Positions 10,406 to 21,010 of a stretch of 64,000 nt of DNA are shown piece by piece. Under the pieces are notes generated by a model that saw nothing but the letters and a program-made list of their open reading frames with translations, did not search any database and was not told where the DNA came from. A program made the position numbers and the translations under genes. Source of the DNA: Macrostomum hystrix (lineage: Eukaryota; Platyhelminthes; Macrostomidae); the NCBI GenBank assembly GCA_950097015.1, contig CATNEN010000003.1, positions 9,839,501 through 9,903,500 of the forward strand, written 5' to 3'. The first letter of the stretch is position 1. Each line of letters opens with the position of its first letter.

Positions 10406-11070
10406 TGTGACGTTGTCACTTGTTGAAAGCGCCCCTAGCAATTTAATTTACGTGTTAATTTACATAGCTAATTTACGTGTATACTAACTAGGGCCGTTTT
10501 ACTGATGTCATCTGGTTTTCACCCTATTCTCAGTTTCGTATGGTTAAGCTGTAATTCTTAGAGTGTTACTGTTAGTAGGCGTTAGTGCACATCGCGCTGC
10601 CACAGCTTGGTTTTGCTAATGTTTAAATTGTCGTCTGCCCAGACCAGTGTACTTACACGCTCATTGGCTGGAGCCAGTTTCGAGAGTTATCGATCGCCCT
10701 GTTCTGCAGTTTACTAAGATTATTTAACTAAGGGCTTTAGGCCCGCTCGCGCTCCACCTTGCCTCGCCCCACTGGTTCTGAGTCTGTGCTGGCTCTCGTT
10801 CTGGTTCTCGTGCTTGTCCTGTCCTGTCCGGTTCTAGTTCTTGTTATCTCGCCTTATCTTCTCGTTGTCCACTTCGCCTCGCCGTGCTGTCATTGCTATT
10901 ACTATTATTGAGCTCCTGCACCTTACTTTCTTCGCCCTGCTTGTCGTGCATCCCAGTGCACCACGTTAATAAAGTGCTACCGCTACACCACAGAATTGAA
11001 CTGACTCCAGACTGAAGTGAACTTTAATTGCCGCCGCCACGGACTCTGTCTTCGTCATTTAATCGTCACA
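10406..11070. mobile_element. Solo LTR with TGTGACG/CGTCACA ends
   Basis: A 665-bp block begins TGTGACG and ends CGTCACA, a perfect terminal inversion of the TG...CA kind. It is flanked by ATAG at 10402-10405 and 11071-11074, a 4-bp target duplication. Inside are a CCAAT-like ATTGGCTGG, a TATTTAA-like box and AATAAAG near the 3' end, as expected of U3 and R. No internal coding region adjoins it, so this is best read as an LTR-LTR recombination product. The superfamily cannot be told. Confidence 0.7.
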
Positions 11071-11260
11071 ATAGTATCTGTGGCAGAGAGTTGTCAAGAA
11101 GAAAAACACCTGCACCCACCTAAACTTTATTAAATTTTACGAGAGTATTTTTAATCCGTATTGATCGAATATGAGAAGAATGGGTCAATAATTTATTCAA
11201 TAAAAAAACTAGAGTAATATTTAAAGAACAAACATTGAATCAGCAAATAATCATCAAGTA

Positions 11261-11266
11261 TTTATT
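11261..11266 (-). terminator. Candidate polyadenylation signal of the sphingomyelinase gene
   Basis: On the reverse strand AATAAA follows the stop codon by only three bases. A second AATAAA lies at 11192-11197 and may be the one used. Confidence 0.4.
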
Positions 11267-11268
11267 AT

Positions 11269-14200
11269 CTAGCAGGGAATGGAACGGTCACCAGATCTCA
11301 TATTTTTCATGCCGCATATGAATTGTCGTTTACAGTCGCCAATGCATGGCTGATAAGGATTGGCCAGGTTTGACTTGTGATAGAATCTGCGGACAGTGTT
11401 GACGCGTTTTATCAGGTATTTTGGCGCGAATTCAAATATTAATTTAGTGCCATTAAAATTTCATTTACTTTATTATAGTTGCTTTTCAAGTTTAATTTTC
11501 GTTTTGCTTTTCTTGCTTTTACTAAGGCTCATGACATATAAAAAATAACATTTAACAGTTTACCTGTAGTACAACTGAAACAATGCATCACTCTGCTCAA
11601 ATCGTTTGATTAAATCGGCCCACTCATTTGGAAACGTGTTACTCAGACCGTAGTCTTTCTGTAAATTTATAAAAGCTTTTCAGTAAACATTCCGTACAAA
11701 AATAAATAAAAGAATACTAACTTGCTACTCACAGTAGGCTGATATTCCAGTACCCAATTAGGGTCGCGCCATTGGCCAGCTACATTGGCCTCAGTCAGGT
11801 TAAATATGTAGTTGTAGTAGTCCAGCACTTGCTGCAAGAAAATTGTACATACATGGTCGTCACAATCCTGACAGAGTGATAACCTGGAGAGAGTGACAAT
11901 CTGGAGAGAGTGAAAATCTGGGGAGAGTGATAATCTGGAGAGAGTGACAATCTGGAGAGAGTGAAAATCTGGGGAGAGTGACAATCTGAAGAGAGTGACA
12001 ATCTGGGGAGAGTGACAATCTGGAGAGAGTGACAATCTGGAGAGAGTGAAAATCCGGACAGAGTGATAATCCGGAGAGAGTGACAATCTGGAGAGAGTGA
12101 CAATCTGGAGAGAGTGAAAATCCGGACAGAGTGATAATCCGGAGAGAGTGACAATCTGGAGAGAGTGACAATCTGGGGAGAGTGACAATCTGAAGAGAGT
12201 GACAATCTGGGGAGAGTGACAATCTGGAGAGAGTGAAAATCCGGACAGAGTGATAATCTGTAGAGAGTGACAATCTGAAGAGAGTGACAATCTGGAGAGA
12301 GTGACAATCTGGGTAGAGTGACAAAACCGGAGAGAGTGACAATCTGGAAAGAGTGAAAATCTGGGGAGAGTGACAATCTGAAGAGAGTGACAATCTGGGG
12401 AGAGTGAAAATCTGGGGAGAGTGACAATCTGAAGAGAGTGACAATCTGAAGAGAGTGACAATCCGGAGAGAGTGACAATCTGGAGAGAGTGAAAATCTGG
12501 GGAGAGTGACAATCTGAAGAGAGTAACAATCTGGGGAGAGTGACAATCTGGAGAGAGTGAAAATCTGGGGAGAGTGACAATCTGAAGAGAGTGACAATCT
12601 GGGGAGAGTGACAATCTGGAGAGAGTGACAATCTGGAGAGAGTGACAATCTGGGTAGAGTGAAAACCTGTCAAGAGAGTGACAACCGTTTACGAGACGGA
12701 GAATCTGCAGAGAGAGAGTGACAATCAGAAGAGAGAGAGTGACAATCTGGTGAGAAAATGGTAATAACTGCACAACATCGGCACTACACTACACTGCACT
12801 AGAATACCTACCCAAGACGCATTTGAATATCCACCGTCGACTTCGTACACTCTGTAGCTGGGATTGTCGTCGGTTTTCAGGCTGCCAACAATATAGGCTG
12901 TGGCGAAGGCTCGAGTTGTGTTATCCGGGTCGAAATACACCCCGAGCTGGTCGTGATGAGTGTGACCGAAGAAGTGACCGGTAATGGTTGACTCGTACCT
13001 GTCATGAGTAGTGACGTACTCATTTCTATTATTGTGGTGATATATTTTAACGTTTCGTCAGCTGATCTTTGATGGATCAGAGAGCTCCTGGATGGTGTGG
13101 GATCTTATCAGCTGATCGATTATGGATAAGAGAGCTCCTGGATGGTGTGGGATCTTATCAGCTGATCGATTATGGATAAGAGAGCTCCTGGATGATGTGG
13201 GATCTTATCAGCTGATCGATGATGGATCAGAGAGCTCCTGGATGGTGTGGGATCTTATCAGCTGATCGATTATGGATAAGAGAGCTCCTGGATGGTGTGG
13301 TATCTTATCAGCTGATCGATTATGGATAAGAGAGCTCCTGGATGGTGTGGGATCTTATCAGCTGATCGATTATGGATAAGAGAGCTCCTGGATGATGTGG
13401 GATCTTATCAGCTGATCGATTATGGATAAGAGAGCTCCTGGATGGTGTGGGATCTTATCAGCTGATCGATTTTGGATCAGAGAGCTCCTGGATGGTGTGG
13501 GATCTTATCAGCTGATCGATTATGGATAAGAGAGCTCCTGGATGGTGTGGGAACTCATCAGATGATCGATTATAGATCAGGGAGCTCCTGGATCGTGTGG
13601 GATTTCTTCAGCCCTTCCCTACTTTGCTGAGGAGTATTAATTAGTCTAAATTATTTTTGCTCACCTCTTAGCAATTTTGAAGTAATTCCAAGAATAGCCC
13701 TTGATTAGCTCCGAGGACGGAATGTGTCCCAAGATGTGCACTTTTTCATTATTAGTTTCGGCACTTTGCAGCACATCAATTAGCCACTGAAGCTGATCGT
13801 CCGGGTCCGTTATGTTCTGCAGAATCCACCTGATTTTATTCATCGAATCAAGCAGTTAGCATAGCCTATTCCTTGAACTAAATACATGAATAAATAGGCA
13901 TGTAAATTAACGCACCAATTCAAATTGTTGCCGTAGTTGAGGTTCAGAGAAACGACACGAAATCCGGGGTAAAGAAGTTGAGTGAAATAACCGCCTCTAA
14001 AAGTTGCCAAAATACCTTGGCTTAGGAATCTGCTAGAAAGGTTTCATATTGTTCACATATTTTTTAAAATGACTCACTTGAGTACATTAGCCTTCTGGTC
14101 AGCGGGTACCCACGGAGAAAGGAACTCCCACAGCGCTGGATAGTACCAATCCATTGAATCGTTGCCTTTTATATAGCGCGGCGGAAAGCTATAGAAGCGT

Positions 14201-17200
14201 GTTAGGGTGAAGCTATGCGCGAAGTTTTTAACGAAAAAAATACAAACGCTTTGTCTTTGTCATCAAGTATATTCATTACATTTAAAGGCTGGAATGTATA
14301 TACCGTCGTTTGGTAGAACCGCCTGCTGTATATGCTACTATTTTTAGCATCGTGGTGTCACACATGGTGCTATTTTTAGCATCAAGGTCAATAGTAGCAC
14401 GCATGGCTTGCATGATAGTTTTGAACCATTGAATTTCAAAAAAAGCCCACAATATCTAGAGGAAGTCTGTAACCCTGACTTATTCAAGCAATAAATTATA
14501 CTCGAAAAAAACTCGGTCAGCCGATAGCGCTCACCTGTTCACCGGCACACTTTCATGATTGCCAAGGGCAGCCACAAACGGCAGACCTGGAAAGTACTTT
14601 CTAATCAGAGCGGTGAAATTGCGATAGACTTCGACCTGCTGCTGGCGTGTCTGCTCCCAAACATGATGATCTGGGAGGTCGCCGGTGAAATAGATTGCAT
14701 CAAACTGACCGATATGCAAGTTTCAAGAAGGTATAAATTTATTTTAATTTAGCACGCTGCTGCGAGTTCGAAAACTTTATTACGCTCACTTTTTCAGTTC
14801 GATTAAGTTGATTAAAAATCCGGTCCAGTGACCACCAAGGCAGGTCGCAGTTGTAATCACCCCAGTAGGCAGCTTTACGCTTTGATGTACCTGAGAAAAA
14901 TGCACGCATGCTACTTTTCTGGTTCGTCTGAGACTATCTTTTGGAAAATAAAATCTAGACACTGGAATTGCCACACCAATGCTTAAATGAAGCTGACATA
15001 GAGATAGCATGAAGCTGACATGGAGATAGCATGAAGCTGACATAGAGATAGCATGAAGCTGACATGGAGATAGCATGAAGCTGACATGGAGATAGCATGA
15101 AGCTGACATGGAGATAGCATGAAGCTGACATGGAGATAGCATGAAGCTGACATGGAGATAGCATGAAGCTGACATGGAGATAGCATGAAGCTGACATGGA
15201 GATAGCATGAAGCTGACATAGAGATAGCATGAAGCTGACATGGAGATAGCATGAAGCTGACATAGAGATAGCATGAAGCTGACATGGAGATAGCATGAAG
15301 CTGACATGGAGATAGCATGAAGCTGACATGGAGATAGCATGAAGCTGACATGGAGATAGCATGAAGCTGACATGGAGATAGCATGAAGCTGACATGGAGA
15401 TGTCGTGAAGTCGACATAGAGTGCTTCATCAGCCACACGCTAGTCATCAGCCGTCCTGCCAAATCCCGTCCCTCACGGGGATCTCCGTCGCTAAACCGGC
15501 AGCACGTGGGCAGGCCGCAGTCAGCACTGGCTCCCAGTCGGTACAACATGTCGACATGCACATCGCTGATGTGAGCCACTCGTAGCCGTTGACTTCCCGG
15601 CGTCGGTGGCACGATCGGTTTCACTGGCGGCTTCGGAACCGACGGCAGAGTGACATTCCAGAAATAGTTTAACTCGGGTATAGTCGCATTAGAGCAAGCA
15701 CTGCCGAGGTATTGGCCGCACACATTGTCCGGGGACAGGTATATCTTGTCTATCGCGAATGCGAAAATTGGCTGTGGAATTTGTCAGGTAAAACACACCT
15801 CTTAAATTTGCTAATAATATTGATAATGTTAATATTGATTTTGATACTCTCATTTTGATATATTGATATTGTCACTCTCTCCCCACTAAATTGCGATGCT
15901 ATTGTCCACTCCCAATATGTCTCTTTTCAGGTCTCTGCACTTGGTGGGGAGGGGCCCATTGTGTATGCCTGTGCGTTTGATTCTATTGTCTGCCTGTTAA
16001 TTGCTAGGGTGCCTGCTTCACGTGATCCTTGGAGGACAGTGCCTATTTACTTGCACTTACCACTCATGTCTATTTTAAGCAACAAGTCTGCCTGTCTTAG
16101 GATCGTTTCTCCTACTAATGTTTTACGTATGCCTGACGTCAGTTTCTATTTTTAGCAACAGACCCTTGGTTTTGGGTCTGCTGTCTGACGTCAGTTTCTA
16201 ATTATAGAAACCACGTGATGCGCCCGCTACCCCTACTTCTGTCTGCACTATATTAACTGTGCCCCGCTAAGGCCGAGACCAGAGTGTTGTCTATATTTTC
16301 TTAGTCTCCGGTTATAGTGTGACCTTTTATTCTGTCCATTTCGGGTGTGCCTGTGTGCCAGCTAAATTTTGTTCGGAAACCTACAATAAACTGCAATCGC
16401 CTCTAACTACAAGATCCAGTTGAGGGTGGCTGACGATCCTGTTGAGGGTGAATTATTCCCTTCGAGTGCGAACAACTCACTGACCGCGATGCTAGAACCT
16501 TCAGTGCACTCTCGTGGCAGCCTACTACGCCACTTTTTTGACATTCAACCCGGCTTCAGATTGGAGCCGCCTGTCTTGATCTCTGTTGTCAACGGGCATG
16601 CACTTTAGCAACATATTTGTCCCTGTGTCCTTCTCATCTCACTCAACTCAAACACAATTAGCAAAAGTCTCACACGCCAGAGAGTAACAACACCGTCGCA
16701 GACTTGAGTGGCCTCTTTAAACTTGATGATGCACACTATTTTGGCTATTTCCGGTACATAGCTTGTCTCTGAAAAACGGCATTTAAAGGTTGTGAAAGTT
16801 GTGTTATCTGCTGCTTCGATATAACTACACACTTTACTATAGGACGTAAGAGTATGAAGTGTCCATTGTAGAAAACTAGCAAATGACTTCAGGCTTATCA
16901 GGCTTATAAGTTCGTTTAAAATTTTTGTAGTTATCTGAAGCATACAAGCTACCTGAAGCAAACTGAACGAGCGTAGCTTTCGTAAGTGCAAGCTAGGCTA
17001 TAAATGAGTTGCCTGATGGCTACTGCCTAAAATTAAAGGTTTGTCTGGATGTATCAAACTGAAAGTTACCATTTGATTGAAGCTATAGAAATGAAGCTGT
17101 TATATGGATAGATTAGAAACATTACAGTATCTAATGATTTGATAATTAAATATATAACATAAATATCACAATACATGTAGTAAAGAAATAATATACTGTA

Positions 17201-17657
17201 CATGTACGCCTGCTGTAGATGAAAGTTTTGCATGCTGTTGTCAAGTAAATAATAATAGCAATAATGCCGCAGGCGATTGCAGATCACTTGGAATACAATA
17301 GACCTTGCAGCCAGCGATGAGGCAATTCTGCCCATTCCGCTGACTACCGAGCACACTCGCACACAGATATGCTGTACGCAGGCACACACTCACCTAGGGT
17401 GTACATCTGCCCTGACTTTCTTATCTTCAGGCAGTGAACACTCTCACTGTATGCTCAACAGAGACCAACCTACCGCCAGCATCCAGTGCCTTTCTAGCCA
17501 GCACTACAAAGTCCTTGCAAAGCGAGCACTCGAGTCCTCGCAGTCGGCCGTGAGTAGACAGCCACCGGATTTCAGAAGCTGGCCTAGCTTCAGCAACTGC
17601 TGAGAGCAGGCAGATGCTGCAGGCTAGAAGAAGCCAAGACTTTAATTTCATGTCCAT
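11269..17657 (-). CDS. SMPD1: Acid sphingomyelinase (sphingomyelin phosphodiesterase 1 type), 12 exons
   Basis: Exons (reverse order): 17474-17657, 16674-16768, 15477-15771, 14790-14890, 14535-14704, 14078-14188, 13916-14029, 13665-13829, 12812-12998, 11733-11831, 11564-11658, 11269-11386. All junctions are GT-AG with matching phase and give about 577 residues, close to the family length of about 630. The product hydrolyses sphingomyelin to ceramide and phosphocholine in lysosomes or outside the cell. Exon 1 gives a signal peptide and the start of a saposin domain (ECSLC), completed by exon 2 (AKIVC, QVC) and exon 3. The metallophosphoesterase ligands are all present: SDVH, TGD, GNHE, GHIP, GHTH. 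CCRF and YWGDYNCDLP are family marks. The protein ends in cysteine (RSIPC), as human SMPD1 does. Introns 3, 8 and 9 hold minisatellites, intron 1 a SINE. The ATG at 17657 is chosen as first; the third residue is an alternative Met. Confidence 0.93.
11880..12750. repeat. 17-bp minisatellite in sphingomyelinase intron 9
   Basis: About 50 copies of GAGAGTGACAATCTGGA with point variants fill nearly all of intron 9. On the gene's sense strand each unit reads TCACTCTCTCCAG, a pyrimidine tract followed by AG. The unit has no stop in any sense frame and 17 is not a multiple of three, so all three frames are open for over 700 bases. Confidence 0.95.
13062..13610. repeat. 50-bp minisatellite in sphingomyelinase intron 8
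   Basis: About 11 copies of a 50-bp unit containing TCTTATCAGCTGATCGAT, then GGATAAGAGAGCTCCTGGAT, then GGTGTGGGA. Variants alternate GGATAAG/GGATCAG and GATGGTG/GATGATG. The array starts within about 65 bases of the splice donor. Confidence 0.93.
14992..15405. repeat. 22-bp minisatellite in sphingomyelinase intron 3
   Basis: About 18 copies of a 22-bp unit (CATGAAGCTGACATGGAG then ATAG), with a GACATGG/GACATAG variant. The sense strand has no stop codon in any frame, and the exon 3 frame reads straight through the array. The real exon end is the GTGAGG donor at 15476, fixed by phase agreement with exon 4. Confidence 0.93.
15880..16600 (+). mobile_element. LTR-like sequence in sphingomyelinase intron 2
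   Basis: This GC-richer stretch in an AT-rich intron has the look of a retroviral-type LTR with some internal sequence: TGTGTATGCC near 15960, two copies of TGACGTCAGTTTCTA (about 16134 and 16187), a TATATTAACT box near 16250, AATAAACTGC near 16385, then an open segment to about 16608. I could not find target duplications or a second LTR, so the ends and identity are uncertain. Confidence 0.3.
17246..17460 (-). repeat. SINE-A copy in sphingomyelinase intron 1
   Basis: Reverse-strand copy with CAGTGAGAGTG, CACTGCCTGAAGATAAGAAA, GTCAGGGCAGATGTACA, ATGGGCAGAATTGCCTC, GCTGGCTGC and a TATTATTA-rich tail. The tRNA-like head is missing. The copy starts about 20 bases inside the exon 1 donor. Confidence 0.8.
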
Positions 17658-18149
17658 GCAATAAAAATTGGTCGACCGAACGCTCTCACTTTTCTAAGTC
17701 AAAATTTGATACGAGCCAAATGTATAATTACGCAGTCTTGGCTTGCCAAGAACTAAGCTTTCAACGATAAAAATTGGGTACAAGATAACTACGAGTGATT
17801 TTCAGCGAATCTTTATAGTTGCGCAGTAAAGATTTCGCTGCTTTGCGCTTCACTATATGCAGCAGTCTAAAATTCGATAAGGAATTAAGGTGCTGAGGTG
17901 AGCAATTTCACTTGTGCTTTTAAGAAACTGACACAAACTAACATACTGCATACGGCCATACGTCATACGCCTGGTCCAATAGAGTGTAAACACATGTACA
18001 GCAGAAACTTTACGTGAAGTGCATGGGCAGTAACGCAAAAATGCACATTCACTTATAGATTGTAGCTGCCTTGAAATCGACATAATGTTTAAATAATGCA
18101 CGTGCAAATAATTAAAGCGGAACTTCAAAACAAACCTAATGGTAAGTTG

Positions 18150-18470
18150 CACGGAGGGTCAGTTGCAGAGTGGTTAAGGCAGTCTGCCTCTCGCACCAAG
18201 GTCCCTCAGCTCGTTTCCGCGGCGAGGCCACATTCATTCGGGGCGCAGCCGCGGAGAGAAGGCTTGGGCGGCTTGTCATGCAGTTTACGCCCTTTGAGGG
18301 CCAACCTCCAAGGCACAGTGAGAGTGTACACTGCCTGACAATGAGAAAGTCAGGGCAGATGTACAAACCTGTGTGAGTGTGCTCAGGAGTTAGCGAAATG
18401 GGAATAATTGCTTCCTCGCTGGCTGCGGGTCTAGTGTCACCCAATGATTGCTCGCAGCCCTCCTGCAATT
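18150..18470 (+). repeat. SINE-A, most complete copy (tRNA-derived SINE)
   Basis: The head reads like a tRNA of the Leu/Ser kind: GGTCAGTTGCAGAGTGGTTA fits a pol III A box, and AGCTCGTTTCC (AGCTCGATTCC in the 37.2 kb copy) is a decayed B box. The body follows with GCGGCGAGGCCACATTC, CGCAGCCGCGGAGAGAAGGC, GAGGGCCAACCTCCAAGGC, ACAGTGAGAGTGTACACTGC, GTCAGGGCAGATGTACA and GCTGGCTGCGGGTCTAGTGT, ending CGCAGCCCTCCTG. At least seven clear copies and two decayed ones lie in this window. I do not recognise a named family. Confidence 0.85.
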
Positions 18471-19139
18471 AGCATGTCCATTTTTTAAGGTAGATGGCTT
18501 ACTAATGTAGTGAATCCGTCGTCAGCAAATTTTATCTTAAGAAAACAAGATCACCTTCGTAATTCAAGAAGTTAGTGGAATTGGAATAATGCTTTGTATT
18601 ATCCAACTGTTGTAGTAACTTTTGTGTGATTTTATCATGGTCTTATAGCTGTAATTCATCTAGGTTGGTATTTTTTTGTAAGGACGCTTCCTTACAAATC
18701 GATGTAGATTTTGCTGGAAATTTGTCTTTTTCAGCGAGACATTTTATACTTCATGGACTGAAAAGCTACACACAGTCTTTGGGAGCGCCGTGGAAAGGGT
18801 GTGGCTGTGAACATCTGGCCCAACTGGGTAGCTAGGCTGTGTTATTTAATCTATCTAGATGTAAAAGTGCTACCCAATTTATCCACGCAGTCAATTGACT
18901 CGTTTATGATCTATTTTTTAGCTCATTGGAAACCCTGGCGCGAAACACTAGCCAATGAGAATTCGCGACCTTGAATCACGTGGGTCATGCATGAATGTAT
19001 AAGCTTGTATGGTGATTGGTAAGCAGTGAATAACTAAATAATAAACGCTGTTTAATTCACATTCTGTGGTTAGAATAGTATATCACCTTTTCCCGTTTCC
19101 CTTCTGGGTCGAGCCGTCGACGATCCGGACCAGGTTGCT

Positions 19140-20054
19140 AGGACAATTTTGGCCATAATGGTAAAGCCATTACTTGTGGAAAACCGTTTGTAGTCCGACT
19201 ATTGCCGACATACATTTTGTCTGCGGAGTTTCTGCGAAAATGCGTCAGCCAATGTATTAAAGCAATTAACAACAACGGTGGCCGTGTCGTTGCTCTCGTC
19301 AGCGACAATCACCCTACCAACCGCAAGTGTTTTGCTTTATTTAGCGATGGAAGAGATAAGCCATGGATTGGAACGGATGCTGCACAGGAGTCAGAATTCT
19401 TCATGCTGTTCGATTTCGTTCACATTATCAAATGCATTCGCAACAATTGGCAAATGGAAGCGAATGGAATTCTAAGCATTCAACCTCCTGGCGCTGACAG
19501 ACAGATATCCGCTAAATGGTCAGACGTGGTACGCCTGTACCAAATGGAGAAAGACCACGTAGTCAAGCGCACATGTCTAACTCATGAGGCCTGTTATCCC
19601 ACAAGCATTCAGAAAACTAAAGTCAGTCTCGCTCTCCAAGTTCTCGATGAAAGGGTTGCCGCTGCATTGAGTGTGATGGATACTCAGACACTGCGGAATT
19701 TATCAAAACCATAGTGAGATTCTGGAAAATTGTCAATTGTAAAAATCCTGATCTACACACACGCATGGGATCCGGACAGGCGACCAGTCTATTCCGTTCA
19801 AGATGAAAGCATACAATTTTTAGCGCGCTCGCGGATTCGTTTAATTCGACACATTGTGGAAACGGCCGAGCTCGCCATCATTCATTGACGCCCGAGACCA
19901 AGTCAGCGCTAGTAAACTCACTGCGCGGAGCCTGTGAGATGTGTGAGGTTCTTTTGTCCGACCCACGAATCAGCTACGTTCTGCTGGCTGACTTTCACAG
20001 TGATCCACTTGAGGCTGAGTTTGGCGTGTATCGCCAAATGAGCGGCGGCAACTA
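19140..20054 (+). pseudogene. P-element/THAP9-like transposase pseudogene, 5' part
   Basis: The open frame from about 19140 to 19714 reads like the RNase-H-like core of P-superfamily transposases: VVALVSDNHPTNRK, then FDFVHIIKCIRNNW in place of the usual FDPPHL..RN, then the WSDVVRLYQM and TKVSLALQVL segments. Near 19680-19690 the frame shifts (the next frame starts DTAEFIKTIVRFW), and another open stretch at 19885-20054 carries DPLEAEFGVYRQMSGG, a P-family mark. No THAP zinc finger or start codon is visible. At 20050-20054 (AACTA) a LINE interrupts it, and the frame resumes at 24761. A dead DNA transposon relic. Confidence 0.75.
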
Positions 20055-21010
20055 TCGGCGGAAGATATCCTATTCTTCTCTTAAGGAAATTAGCCAGCCA
20101 TGGGGCGGTCAGATACAATCAGCTCATGCTGTACTGCACAGCAATGATAGAAAGCATAGCTCTGTACGCCTCTGAGGCCTGGGGGGCTTTTGTCTCGTGG
20201 AACCTGGGTCCTTGGGACCGCTGTCTTTTTGAAAGAGTAAACATCAGGTGCTGTAAAGCCATACTACAAGTCAGCCAAAATACGGATGGCAACGGGGCCC
20301 GCTCGGAGTTAGGCAGATTGCCTTTATTATACAACATCCAGAAAAGAAGCATTTCGTACTGGGCCTCCATAACAAGCCGGCCGGACTCCATAATTTCCAA
20401 GTTATTGGCGGACCAAACATACAGTGATGCTGGAATCAAAGCAAAGACCAACAATGACGTTATGCTGAACTGCAGAGGCATTAGTCCTGCAAAAGCAATT
20501 GGAACCCACAGGAAAAATTTCGTTTCTCAGTTCGATACCCATTGGAGACAAAGGACACAGAACTCAAGCAAGCTAAGTCACTTCTATTACTCCTTCAAGC
20601 AATATTATTCAGCCGAAAAATATTTACAACAAATATACAACCCGGAGTTGAGACGTACCATAGCCTCGTTTAGACTAGGAAACCATAAGCTAGCTTGCGA
20701 AACATTGCGAACTGCGAGACCGAAAATTCCGTATGTAAATAGATTATGTAGTAAGTGCAAAACAGAAGTTGAAAACGAGGTCCACTTCCTTTTTAAGTAC
20801 ACTTGGAATAAGTATAGCGCAGCACGTTCGAAATTTGAGACGGAAGTTTCTGGGAAAACCCCCAATTTCATATTCTTAACAGCAGAAGAAAAATCTAACT
20901 ACATAATGGCTCAAGACGATAGGGAAACCGCTGAAGCTTTAGCAAAATTACATCATAGAAATATCTAAAATAAGGGAACAGCTGCCCTGAGACTACGAGA
21001 TCTTACTAGC

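Noticed and set aside
11667-12773. 368-residue open frame rich in DCHSLQIVTL-type repeats
   Set aside because: It is the 17-bp minisatellite read as protein, with exon 10 of the sphingomyelinase gene at its end. All three frames are equally open.
14983-15723. 246-residue frame joining sphingomyelinase exon 3 to a Cys/His repeat protein
   Set aside because: The family continues at exon 4 (YWGDYNCDLP) in phase after a GTGAGG donor. The repeat part is intronic minisatellite.
18838-19080. Possible second solo LTR (CCAAT-like boxes, AATAAACGC)
   Set aside because: I could not find matching TG...CA ends with a target duplication, so it is left unassigned.
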